From: Candidatus Rokuibacteriota bacterium | GTDB taxonomy: Bacteria; Methylomirabilota; Methylomirabilia; Rokubacteriales; CSP1-6 | Direction: 5' to 3' | NCBI GenBank assembly: GCA_003221455.1 | Contig: QHRX01000077.1 | Coordinates: 1 to 34,341 of the forward strand | Length of the DNA stretch: 34,341 bases | Notes under the pieces: generated by a model | Databases searched by the model: none | What the model was told of the DNA's origin: nothing | The model's input: the letters and a program-made list of their open reading frames with translations, nothing else | Shown: piece after piece, positions 8,228 through 15,858 of the stretch | Numbering within the stretch: the stretch's first letter is position 1 | How the letters are laid out: each line of letters opens with the position of its first letter | Position numbers and translations under genes: made by a program

Positions 8228-8955
8228 TCGGGAGTGATGGCCGGCGTGAACGTCCCGGCGGCGACCGCGGCGGCGAGCGCTTGGTACTCGGCGCGGCCGA
8301 TCATGCGGAAGCGCACGCGGTCGCCCGGCCGGAGCAGCACGGGATCCGCGGCGGCCGGATCGTACAGGCGCAGCGGCGTCCGCGCGATGATCCAGAACCC
8401 GCCCGGGCTCTCGACCGAGTAGATACAGCACTGGGCGCCGCCGATGCCGATGCTCCCGGGCGGGGTCGCCGTGCGCGGCTGCTCGAGGCGGGGGATCGCG
8501 AGGCGGTCGGGCAGCCCGCCCATGTACGGGAGCCCCGGCGTGAAACCGATGAAGTGGACGAGGTACTCGGCACCCGCGTGGAGGCGGGCCAGCTCGTCCG
8601 GCCCGAGCCCGAGCTTCTTCGCCGCCGCGTCCAGGTCGAAGCCGAGATCGCCCCCGTAGGTGGCCGGGAGCTCGACGAGGCGCGACGGCGGCAGCGCCGC
8701 GGGCCGGGCGTGCGGGAGGAGCTCCTTGAGGGCAGCGATCAGCGCCCCGTAGGCAACGACGAAGGGGTCATAGTAGACGAGCAGTGATCGGTAGCTCGGA
8801 ACGGTCTCGACGACGCCGCCGACCCCCCGCGCCCGGATCAGGTGCTCGAGGGCGCGGACGCGCGCGTTGAGCTCCGGACTGATCACGTCGCCGAACTCGA
8901 CGGAGAGCGCCAAGTCGCCCGCCGGCAGGAAGCGAGGCTCGGGGTAGCCGGGAAT
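8224..8955 (-). CDS. pxpB: 5-oxoprolinase subunit B (KipI/AHS1 domain)
   Basis: PxpB carries the AHS1 domain and forms the PxpBC part of the 5-oxoprolinase. Motifs seen are GFTPGLPYMGGLP, TPPGSIGIGG, SPGGFWIIARTP and LLRPGDRVRFR. The start is a problem. The first ordinary start is a TTG at 8913, but the codons upstream read PEPRFLPAGD, which matches the first strand of the family (compare RCYLIGE in E. coli YbgJ). No ATG, GTG or TTG precedes it. An ATT at 8955 lies two bases after the upstream stop, and I propose it as the start, giving 243 residues. With the TTG the protein would have 229. The stop overlaps pxpC by four bases. Confidence 0.88.
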   Translation of the reverse strand: MPGYPEPRFLPAGDLALSVEFGDVISPELNARVRALEHLIRARGVGGVVETVPSYRSLLVYYDPFVVAYGALIAALKELLPHARPAALPPSRLVELPATYGGDLGFDLDAAAKKLGLGPDELARLHAGAEYLVHFIGFTPGLPYMGGLPDRLAIPRLEQPRTATPPGSIGIGGAQCCIYSVESPGGFWIIARTPLRLYDPAAADPVLLRPGDRVRFRMIGRAEYQALAAAVAAGTFTPAITPE

Positions 8956-8957
8956 GC

Positions 8958-9746
8958 CTAGAGTACCGCGAGAGCCGAGTTGGGCAGATCGGTGATGAAC
9001 ATGTGGCCCGGGCTATGGGTGATCATGAACGGCGGCTTCGACGCGAGCGCCACCGCCTGCGGCGTGACGCCGCAGGCCCAGAAGACCGGAACCTGGCCCG
9101 GCCCGACCGGCTGCGGGTCTCCCCAGTCGGGCCGGCCCAGGTCCCGGATGCCGAGGGCGGCCGGGTCGCCGACGTGGACCGGCGCACCGTGGGCGCTCGG
9201 GAAGCGCGCCGTCACCGTGACCGCCTTCGCGACATCGCCGGACCGGATCGGGCGCATCGAGACGACCATCGGCCCGTGGAAGCGGCCCGCCGGCCGGCAC
9301 TCGGTCGTCGTTTGCCACATGGCGACGTTCTTTCCGTGCTCCATGTGCCAGAGGGGAATCCCCGCGTCGAGCAGCGCCCACTCGAAGGTGAACGAGCAGC
9401 CGATCAGGAAGGCGACGAGATCGCCGCGCCAGTAGGGGGTGGCGTCGGTGACCTCGTCGGCGAGCTGGCCGTCCGTGTAGATCCGGTAGCGCGGGAGGTC
9501 CGTGCGCAGGTCCGCGCCGGGCGCGACGCCGTGGGGCTCGGGCGAGCCGGGTTCGGTGACCTCGAGCAGCGGGCAGGGGCGCGGGTTACGCTGGCAGAAG
9601 AGCAGGAAGTCGTAGGCCTGCTCCCGCGGCAGCGCGGCCAGGTTCGCCTGGACGAAGCCGCGAGCGAGGCCGGCCGTCACCCCGGCGAGCTTGCCGCTCC
9701 GGATCTCGGCGCGGATCTCCCGCGGGTGCCGGGAATCGATGGCCAT
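8958..9746 (-). CDS. DUF1445 family protein (YcsI-like hydro-lyase / D-glutamate cyclase)
   Basis: This 262-residue protein belongs to DUF1445, represented by B. subtilis YcsI and by the D-glutamate cyclase that turns D-glutamate into 5-oxo-D-proline. The motifs [58 protein letters not shown] and [12 protein letters not shown] are all present and the length is normal. It is the first gene of the operon. Its ATG lies nine bases after an extended -10 box, with no ribosome site. In many genomes this family lies next to the 5-oxoprolinase genes, as here, which supports a role in making or using oxoproline. The exact substrate is not certain. Confidence 0.92.
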   Translation of the reverse strand: MAIDSRHPREIRAEIRSGKLAGVTAGLARGFVQANLAALPREQAYDFLLFCQRNPRPCPLLEVTEPGSPEPHGVAPGADLRTDLPRYRIYTDGQLADEVTDATPYWRGDLVAFLIGCSFTFEWALLDAGIPLWHMEHGKNVAMWQTTTECRPAGRFHGPMVVSMRPIRSGDVAKAVTVTARFPSAHGAPVHVGDPAALGIRDLGRPDWGDPQPVGPGQVPVFWACGVTPQAVALASKPPFMITHSPGHMFITDLPNSALAVL

Positions 9747-9755
9747 GGCGCGTCC

Positions 9756-9764
9756 AGTCTAGCA
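9756..9764 (-). promoter_or_regulatory. Extended -10 promoter for the pyroglutamate-type operon
   Basis: On the minus strand the sequence is TGC followed by TAGACT, an extended -10 (TGnTAnnnT), nine bases before the ATG at 9746. There is no clear -35 box, as is common for extended -10 promoters. The predicted leader is about two bases. The rest of 9765-9943 shows no gene. Confidence 0.45.
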
Positions 9765-9943
9765 GACCGGCAGACGAGGCCGGAGCGTCGCGTCTTGGCC
9801 ACGCCGACCGCCTCGGCGAAGTCTTGGCGTTCGCCCCCCGAGGAGGTCCGGGACGGAACCAACGGGATGACGAGGGCCGCGCCGCGCGCGGCCCGGGCGA
9901 GGAGCCCCTCGACGGGTCTCGGACCGGTCGGCGGCGGCGACCG

Positions 9944-10933
9944 TTACGTCAGGTGGGTAAGGCGGGGCCAGAGGGCGGGATTGCCGAGCACCTGCGGCTT
10001 CTCACCGCGCAGCACCCGCAGCATCTCGCCGACGACCGTGACGGCGATGTTCCGGTTCGCCTCGTCGCTCACGCCCGCGATATGCGAGGTGCAGACCACG
10101 GTCTCGAGGTTGAGAAGGGGGTGGTCGACGGGAGTCGGCTCCTCCTCCCAGACGTCGAGCCCCGCCGCCTTGATCCTGCCCCGGGTGAGGCCCTCGAAGA
10201 GGGCCCGCTCGTCCTGCGTCTTGCCGCGGCAGGTGTTCACGAAGACCACCCCCGGCTTCATCTTCGCGATGGTCCCGGCGTTGATGATGTGCTGCGTCTC
10301 CGTCGTCAGCGGCGTGTGTACGGTGATCACGTCGGACTGCGCGAGGAGCTGGTCGAGCGAGACCGGCTCCGTCTCCCGCCTCCGGAGCTCGTCCGGCGCG
10401 ACGTACGGGTCGCAGCCGAGCACGCGCATGCCGAACGCGCGCGCGATGTGAGCGACGCGCCGCCCGATGTTGCCGACGCCGATGACGCCGAGGGTCTTCC
10501 CCTTGAGCTCGAAGATGCCCAGGGCCCGCCGTTCGACCCACTCGCCCTTGCGCGTCGCCCGGTCGATCGCGAGCGTCTTCTTCGCGGCCACCAGCATGAG
10601 CATGACCGCGTGCTCAGCCACCGCGTCGGAGTTCGAGCCCGGCGCGTGGACGACCGGGATGCCGAGCCGCGTGGCGGCGGGCAGGTCGACGGTGTCGAGC
10701 CCGACGCCGTGGCGCCCGATGACCTTCAGCTGCTTGCAGGCGGACATCAGGCGCTCGCTGCAGTTCGGCCGGATGCGGAACAGAATGCCCTCGGCGGCGC
10801 GGGCCGCCGCGATCACCCCGTCCTCGGTCAGGTCCGGGCAGACCGTGACCCGGGCTTCGGTTTCGAGCAGCGTGTGCCCGTCTGGATGAATCGGGCCCGC
10901 GAGGACGACGAGCGGTTTCGCGATGGGGGCCAT
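9944..10933 (-). CDS. D-isomer-specific 2-hydroxyacid dehydrogenase
   Basis: This 329-residue NAD-dependent oxidoreductase reduces a 2-keto acid or oxidises a D-2-hydroxy acid. It has the nucleotide-binding fold GVIGVGNIG (about 149-157), an acidic residue after the second strand (CDPY), and the catalytic trio Arg236 (NTCRGK), Glu265 (DVWEEEP) and His284 (TSHIAG). The arginine motif reads CRG where most relatives have ARG. It resembles phosphoglycerate dehydrogenase but lacks a regulatory carboxyl domain, so serine synthesis is possible but not shown. The ATG has GAGGAGAG upstream and lies 29 bases after the methyltransferase stop. The two are probably one operon. Confidence 0.92.
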   Translation of the reverse strand: MAPIAKPLVVLAGPIHPDGHTLLETEARVTVCPDLTEDGVIAAARAAEGILFRIRPNCSERLMSACKQLKVIGRHGVGLDTVDLPAATRLGIPVVHAPGSNSDAVAEHAVMLMLVAAKKTLAIDRATRKGEWVERRALGIFELKGKTLGVIGVGNIGRRVAHIARAFGMRVLGCDPYVAPDELRRRETEPVSLDQLLAQSDVITVHTPLTTETQHIINAGTIAKMKPGVVFVNTCRGKTQDERALFEGLTRGRIKAAGLDVWEEEPTPVDHPLLNLETVVCTSHIAGVSDEANRNIAVTVVGEMLRVLRGEKPQVLGNPALWPRLTHLT

Positions 10934-10962
10934 GGCTCTCCTCTCGATAGGGGCGGCGTCCG

Positions 10963-11679
10963 CTACTTGGTGGCGATCAAGACCAGGCGCGGCGCGTCGA
11001 AGGCGAACGGCGAGCCGTCGAGGCTGCCGTGGAGATCGACGCGCCGCCAGCGCTCCGGGCGCAACATCGCGCGCAGCTCGTGGGCCGCGTACAGGCGGAA
11101 CTCGGTCTCGCCGAGGCGCTGGCCATCGTCCACCCGGTGCCAGACGCCGCGGACGCGGCTCGTCTCCGGGTCGAAGGTGTTCTCGATTCGCAGCCCGGCC
11201 ACGATCTCCTCGGCCGTCACGTGACGGATGAAGTGGTCGCGGTTGCGCGTGTCGAGCACGAACGTGCCACCGGGTGCGAGCGCCCGCCAGAAGCGGTCGA
11301 GCAGGAGCCGGTCTTCGTCGTCCGAGAAGTACCCAATGCTGCTGAAGAGGTTCACGGCGAGGTCGAACTCGCCCGAGAACTCCATATCTCGCATGTCTTG
11401 GCAGAGGAAGGTGCCATCGACCCGGGCGGCGGCGACGGCGGCGCGGGCGCGATCGAGCTCGGTCTCACTGAAGTCGACGCCCGTCACGCGATAGCCGCGG
11501 CGGGCAAACGCCACCGAGTGACGGCCGAAGCCGCACGGCGCGTCGAGCACGCGCCCGCCGTCGGGAAGCTTGACGTTGGCGACGATCCAGGCCACCGCGG
11601 CCTCCGGATCGTCCGCGGACTCGAAATCCTGCGAGATCGTGGGCCATGCTTCCCGGAAGAACCGCTCGCTCGGAAACAC
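10963..11679 (-). CDS. Class I SAM-dependent methyltransferase
   Basis: This 238-residue protein has the Rossmann-type methyltransferase signature VLDAPCGFGRHS (motif I), VTGVDFSE with the acidic residue of strand 2, and a later FDLAVNLFSSIGYF and ALAPGGTFVLDTRN. The DAPCGFGRHS wording is common among small-molecule methyltransferases. The substrate cannot be told. The start is GTG at 11679, placed six bases after a perfect TATAAT, which would give a leaderless message. Reading frames that extend further right cross the epimerase gene in antisense. It diverges from the epimerase and probably shares a transcript with the 2-hydroxyacid dehydrogenase. Confidence 0.88.
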   Translation of the reverse strand: MFPSERFFREAWPTISQDFESADDPEAAVAWIVANVKLPDGGRVLDAPCGFGRHSVAFARRGYRVTGVDFSETELDRARAAVAAARVDGTFLCQDMRDMEFSGEFDLAVNLFSSIGYFSDDEDRLLLDRFWRALAPGGTFVLDTRNRDHFIRHVTAEEIVAGLRIENTFDPETSRVRGVWHRVDDGQRLGETEFRLYAAHELRAMLRPERWRRVDLHGSLDGSPFAFDAPRLVLIATK

Positions 11680-11685
11680 GGCGCG

Positions 11686-11693
11686 ATTATAAT
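11686..11693. promoter_or_regulatory. Palindromic -10 box shared by two divergent, leaderless genes
   Basis: ATTATAAT is its own reverse complement and contains TATAAT on both strands (plus 11688-11693, minus 11691-11686). The plus-strand box ends seven bases before the ATG at 11701. The minus-strand box ends six bases before the GTG at 11679. The whole gap between the two starts is 21 bases. No -35 box or ribosome site is seen on either side. Confidence 0.65.
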
Positions 11694-11700
11694 ACGCCGC

Positions 11701-12678
11701 ATGACGACATTGGTGACGGGCGCGTTCGGCTGCATCGGGTCGTGGGTGATCCGCGGGCTGCTTGCCGCCGGCGAGCGACCGCTGGCCTTCGACTTCGCCG
11801 ACGATCCCTGGCGGCTCCGGATGGTCGCCGGTCCGGACGTGATGAGCCGCATCGCGTTCGTCCGCGGCGACATCGCCGAGAAGGATCAGCTCGTGAAGGC
11901 GATTGGCGACCACCGGGTCACGCGCGTGATCCACCTCGCCGCCTGGCAGGTCCCGCTCTGCCGTCAGGACCCGGCCCGGGGCGCGCTGATCAACGTCGTG
12001 GGCACCGCCAACGTGTTCGAGGCGGTCCGGGCCTGCCCCGGGCAGATCGGGCGCGTCGTCTACGTGTCCTCCGCCGGCGTGTTCGGTCCCCCGCACCTCT
12101 ACCCGTCCGGGCCGCTCGCCGACGACGCCCCCCCGCGGCCCGCGACGCACTACGGTGTCTACAAGGTCGCCAACGAGGAGACGGCGCGGGTCTGCTGGGA
12201 GGAGCACCGGATCCCGTCCTCCGGGTTCCGCCCGCTCTCGGTCTACGGCCCGGGCCGCGACTTCGGCGTGACGGCGGCGCCGACGCTCGCCATGAAGGCG
12301 GCGGTGCTCGGCCGACCCTTTCGGATCCCGTACGGGGGTCGGACCGACCTGATCTTCGTGGAAGACGTCGCGAACGCGCTCCTGACCGCGGCGAGCGCCG
12401 CGCTCGATGGCGCCCGCGTGTACAACCTCCACGGCGAGGCGGTGGCAATCGCCGACTTCGTGCGGCGGCTCCACACGCTCTGGCCGGGTGCCCAGGGTCT
12501 CGTCGGGCACGACGAAGTGCCCACGCCGTTCGCCGAGGCGCTGGACGACGCGCGATACCAGCGCGACTTCGGCCCGCGCCCCCGGACGTCGCTGGGCGAT
12601 GGCGCCCGCCGGACGCTCGAGGAGTTCGCACGGCTTCGGACGGAAGGACGGCTCGACGCGCGCGAGCTCGGCGTCTGA
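11701..12678 (+). CDS. NAD-dependent epimerase/dehydratase (extended SDR)
   Basis: This 325-residue protein is an extended short-chain dehydrogenase acting on a nucleotide sugar or similar substrate. The cofactor motif TGAFGCIG is at residues 6-13, followed by the strand-2 acidic residue (FDF), HLAAW, the catalytic serine in YVSSAGVFG, and the YxxxK pair in HYGVYK. FRPLSVYGPGRD and RTDLIFVEDVANA are typical later motifs. The substrate is unknown. The ATG at 11701 sits seven bases after TATAAT, and no ribosome site is present. The next gene starts two bases after the stop, so a plus-strand operon with the GNAT and ABC genes is likely. Confidence 0.9.
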   Translation: MTTLVTGAFGCIGSWVIRGLLAAGERPLAFDFADDPWRLRMVAGPDVMSRIAFVRGDIAEKDQLVKAIGDHRVTRVIHLAAWQVPLCRQDPARGALINVVGTANVFEAVRACPGQIGRVVYVSSAGVFGPPHLYPSGPLADDAPPRPATHYGVYKVANEETARVCWEEHRIPSSGFRPLSVYGPGRDFGVTAAPTLAMKAAVLGRPFRIPYGGRTDLIFVEDVANALLTAASAALDGARVYNLHGEAVAIADFVRRLHTLWPGAQGLVGHDEVPTPFAEALDDARYQRDFGPRPRTSLGDGARRTLEEFARLRTEGRLDARELGV

Positions 12679-12680
12679 CC

Positions 12681-13172
12681 GTGGACCTCCCCATCCGCCC
12701 GGCGGCGCCCGACGACGCCGGCGCGATCTGCCGCATCTACAACCAGGGGATCGAGGACCGCGGCGCCACCCTGGAGACCGAGCTCCGGACCCCCGAGGAA
12801 CGCCGGCAATGGCTGGCCAGGCGCGAGACGCGCCATCCGGTCATCGTGGCCGAGGAGGACGGCGAGGTCGTCGCCTGGGGGAGCCTCAACGCGTTCAGCC
12901 CGCGGGCCAGCTACCGCTTCGTCGCCGACTTCTCGATCTACGTCGAGCGCGGCCGGCGCGGTAAGGGCATCGGCCGCCAGCTCCTGGCCCGGCTCGTCGA
13001 GCTCGCCCGCGGGCACGGCTATCACAAGCTGGTGCTCGCCACCCTGCCCGGGAACGCGGCGGGGCTCCGGCTCTACGAGGCGTTCGGCTTCCGCACGGTC
13101 GGCGTGTACCGGGAGCAGGGCCAGGTCGACGGCCGGTGGGTGGACACGGTCATCATGGAGAAGCTCCTCTGA
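12681..13172 (+). CDS. GNAT family N-acetyltransferase (phosphinothricin acetyltransferase-like)
   Basis: This 163-residue protein has the full GNAT fold of the Pat/MddA group, which acetylates amino groups of amino-acid analogues such as phosphinothricin or methionine sulfoximine. Typical are IYNQGIEDRGATLET near the start, WGSLNAFSPRASYR, the acetyl-CoA loop RGRRGKGIGRQLL, and NAAGLRLYEAFGFRTVGVYREQG near the end. The start is GTG at 12681, two bases after the epimerase stop. Its natural substrate cannot be read from sequence. A detoxifying role is known for relatives. Confidence 0.9.
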   Translation: MDLPIRPAAPDDAGAICRIYNQGIEDRGATLETELRTPEERRQWLARRETRHPVIVAEEDGEVVAWGSLNAFSPRASYRFVADFSIYVERGRRGKGIGRQLLARLVELARGHGYHKLVLATLPGNAAGLRLYEAFGFRTVGVYREQGQVDGRWVDTVIMEKLL

Positions 13173-13200
13173 CGCCCGCGCGCCCGCGGGGAGGCCCGGA

Positions 13201-13977
13201 GTGGCCGCGACCGCGATCTCGGTAGCGGGCGTCGCCATGCGCTACGCGGCCCGCGGCGCCAGCGTGGCGGCCCTCGCGGACATGAGCTTCGACGTCGCGG
13301 AGCGCGAGTTCGTGGCGATCGTCGGGCCGTCAGGCTGCGGGAAGTCGACGCTCCTGAAGATCCTGGCCGGGCTCCTGCCCCCCACCCGCGGCGAGGCGCG
13401 CCTGCGCGGCACGCCGATCGCCGGCCCCCGCCGGGACATCGGCGTCGTGTTCCAGGCCCCGGTGCTCTTCCCGTGGCGGACCGTGCTCGACAACGTGCTG
13501 CTGCCGGTCGACGTGCAGGGGCTCCCCCGCGACCGTCACCGCCGGGCGGCGCTCGATCTGCTCGCCCTCGTCGGGCTCGAGGGCTTCGAGCAGCGGTACC
13601 CGTGGGAGCTGTCCGGCGGCATGCAGCAGCGGGTGTCGATCATCCGCGCGCTCATCCACGACCCGGCGATGCTGCTGATGGACGAGCCGTTCGGCGCACT
13701 GGACGCGATGACTCGGGAGCTCATGAACCTCGAGCTCCAGCGCATCTGGCTCGAGCGAAAGAAGACGGTCCTCTTCATCACTCATTCCATCCCGGAGGCG
13801 GTCTTCCTCGCCGACCGCGTGCTGGTAATGACGCCGCGCCCGGGCGCGATCATGGACGACGTCGCGGTGCGCCTGCCACGCCCGCGCTCCCTGGACGCGA
13901 TGAGCACCTCAGAGTTCGGGGGCTGCGTGGCCAGGATCCGGGCCCGCTTCAACGCGCAGGGGGGAGTCGACGCGTGA
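13201..13977 (+). CDS. ABC transporter ATP-binding protein, NitT/TauT type
   Basis: This 258-residue ATPase powers a nitrate/sulfonate/taurine-type importer. The Walker A motif is GPSGCGKST, the Q-loop region reads VFQAPVLFPWRTVLDNV, the signature is LSGGMQQRVSI, Walker B is LLMDEPFGALDAMTR and the switch is THSIPEAV. The LFPWRTVLDNV and PFGALDAMTR wording is typical of SsuB/TauB/NrtD proteins. The GTG at 13201 has GGGGAGG upstream. The permease follows seven bases later, and the binding protein after that, giving a complete transporter of three genes. Confidence 0.94.
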   Translation: MAATAISVAGVAMRYAARGASVAALADMSFDVAEREFVAIVGPSGCGKSTLLKILAGLLPPTRGEARLRGTPIAGPRRDIGVVFQAPVLFPWRTVLDNVLLPVDVQGLPRDRHRRAALDLLALVGLEGFEQRYPWELSGGMQQRVSIIRALIHDPAMLLMDEPFGALDAMTRELMNLELQRIWLERKKTVLFITHSIPEAVFLADRVLVMTPRPGAIMDDVAVRLPRPRSLDAMSTSEFGGCVARIRARFNAQGGVDA

Positions 13978-13984
13978 GCCGCCC

Positions 13985-14764
13985 ATGACGAGCACCCGCA
14001 ACGTGGCCCTCACGATCGGGCTCCTCTGCGTCTCGCTCGCGGGCTGGGAGGGGGCGGTGCGTCTCCTGGCGGTCCCCATCTACATCGTGCCGCCGCCGTC
14101 CCGGGTCGTGGTGGCCCTCTGGCGAGGCTTCGCGAGCGGCCTGTACCCCCGTCACCTCGTCTACACGCTCACGGAGACGGTGCTCGGCTTCCTCCTCGGC
14201 GCCGCGCTCGGCTTCTCGCTCGGCATCGCGGTCGCGAGCAGCCGGTACATCGAGTACTTCGTCTACCCGTACATCGTGATGTTCCAGTCGCTCCCGAAGG
14301 TGGCGCTGGCGCCGCTCATCGTCATCTGGTTCGGTCTCGGCCTCGCCTCGAAGGTCGTCAACGCCGCGCTCGTGGCCTTCTTTCCGCTGATGGTCAACAC
14401 GATGGTGGGCCTCCGATCGGCCGACGAGGACCGCGTGAGCCTCATGCGCGCGCTGGCGGCCAGCGAGCCGCAAATCTTCTGGATGCTCCGCCTGCCGGGC
14501 GCGCTGCCGTTCGTGATGGCCGGCCTCGACGTCGCGGTGATCCTGGCCCTCATCGGGGCGATCGTGGGCGAGTTCGTCGGCGCCCAGCATGGCCTCGGCA
14601 TGCTGATCCAAAGCATGAACTTCACCATGGACGTGTCCGGGCAGTTCTCGGTCCTGCTCCTCCTCTCCGTGCTCGGGCTCGCGCTCAACAAGGGCATTGC
14701 CGTCCTTCGCCGGCGCGTCCTCTTCTGGGACCCCTCGGTGAAGAGTCGGAGCGACGCCCTGTGA
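13985..14764 (+). CDS. ABC transporter permease, NitT/TauT type
   Basis: This 259-residue membrane protein is the BPD-type permease paired with the ATPase upstream. It has about six hydrophobic segments. The EAA-like coupling loop reads RALAASEPQIFWMLRLPGALP near residue 155 and is followed by the usual FVMAGLDVAVILALIGAIVGEF. QSLPKVALAPLIVIWFG is the conserved SsuC/TauC segment. The length is normal. Its stop overlaps the GTG of the binding-protein gene by four bases, so the two are translationally coupled. Confidence 0.93.
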   Translation: MTSTRNVALTIGLLCVSLAGWEGAVRLLAVPIYIVPPPSRVVVALWRGFASGLYPRHLVYTLTETVLGFLLGAALGFSLGIAVASSRYIEYFVYPYIVMFQSLPKVALAPLIVIWFGLGLASKVVNAALVAFFPLMVNTMVGLRSADEDRVSLMRALAASEPQIFWMLRLPGALPFVMAGLDVAVILALIGAIVGEFVGAQHGLGMLIQSMNFTMDVSGQFSVLLLLSVLGLALNKGIAVLRRRVLFWDPSVKSRSDAL

Positions 14765-15846
14765 GCGCCGGCCGGCGGCTGGCCGTCGCCGCTCTCGCGG
14801 CCGCCGCGCTGACGATCGTGCCGCTGGCGTCGGCCCGGGCCGAGCTCCGGCGGGTCCGCGTGGGCGTGTGCGCGCGGACGATCTCGGCGGGCATCGGCAC
14901 CCCGTTCGCGGTCGCCACGAAGATGGGATGGTTCAGGGCGGAAGGCGTCGAGGTCGAGCTGGTGCCGCTCCCGGGCTCCACGGACTGCGTCCGGACCGTC
15001 GCCACGGGGGAGCTCCCCGTCGCGCTGCCGAGCGTGGAGCCGCTCGCGATCGGCCGCCCGCAGGGAATCCGGGCGAGGGTCTTCTACACCGCCTACCAGG
15101 GGAACGTCTACGGCCTTGCCGTGCCCACCTGGAGCACCGTGCGGACCTTCGCCGACCTCAAGGGCAAGACCATCGGCGTCACCTCGCTGGCCTCGGCCGG
15201 CGTGATCATCGCCCGCGCCCTCGCCGCCACCGCCGGGCTCGACCCCGACCGCGACGTCAGCATCGTCGTCGCGGGCGAGGGGGCGCAGACGGCCGCAATG
15301 CTCAGGAGCCGGCAGATCGACGCGCTCAGCCAATTCGACACGCAGTACGCGATGGTGGAGAACGCGGGCGTCCCGCTGCGCCGGCTCGACGCCCACGGGA
15401 TCGACCGCTTCCCTTCCAACGGCTTCGTCGCCCTCGACCAGACGATCGCGAGGGACCGCCGCCTCTGCGTGGCGCTCGGGCGCGGGTATGCCAAGGGGAC
15501 GATCTTCGTCATCGCCAACCCGGAGGCGGCGATCCGGATCCTCTACGAGGTGTTCCCGGAAACCCGGCCGACGGGCAAGGACGAGGCCACGGCCATCGGC
15601 GACGACACGCGGGTCCTCGAGGCCCGCATCCAGAACTGGCGCCTCGAAAAGGCAGGGGTCGGGCGCTGGGGCGAGAGCTCGATGGCCAACTACGCCGCCT
15701 ACGTGGACTTCCTCTCCCGCTGGGGCGTGATCAAAGGGACGGTGCCCGTGACGGACCTCGTCACCAACGAGCTGATCCCCGAAATCAACCGCCTCGACGC
15801 GGGGAAGATCCGTGCCGAGGCGAAGGCCTGGAAGCCGGCCCGCTGA
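14761..15846 (+). CDS. ABC transporter substrate-binding protein, NMT1/THI5-like
   Basis: This 361-residue exported protein is the solute-binding part of the NitT/TauT-type transporter. It opens with a Sec signal (SAGRRLAVAA, alanine-rich, likely cleaved after ARA near residue 27). The mature protein has the family pattern GTPFAVATKMGWFRAEGVEVEL, LKGKTIGVTSLAS, a central dimension of QIDALSQFDTQYA, and a long helical end. The ligand is unknown: the family covers nitrate, sulfonates, pyrimidine precursors and others. The next gene, on the other strand, ends 12 bases after the stop, leaving no room for a clear terminator. Confidence 0.92.
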   Translation: MSAGRRLAVAALAAAALTIVPLASARAELRRVRVGVCARTISAGIGTPFAVATKMGWFRAEGVEVELVPLPGSTDCVRTVATGELPVALPSVEPLAIGRPQGIRARVFYTAYQGNVYGLAVPTWSTVRTFADLKGKTIGVTSLASAGVIIARALAATAGLDPDRDVSIVVAGEGAQTAAMLRSRQIDALSQFDTQYAMVENAGVPLRRLDAHGIDRFPSNGFVALDQTIARDRRLCVALGRGYAKGTIFVIANPEAAIRILYEVFPETRPTGKDEATAIGDDTRVLEARIQNWRLEKAGVGRWGESSMANYAAYVDFLSRWGVIKGTVPVTDLVTNELIPEINRLDAGKIRAEAKAWKPAR

Positions 15847-15858
15847 CTGGGCCGGGGC

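Noticed and set aside
6977-8431. A 484-codon open frame on the minus strand
   Set aside because: It mixes antisense-like nonsense with the starts of pxpC and the aminotransferase and exists only because both genes are frameshifted.
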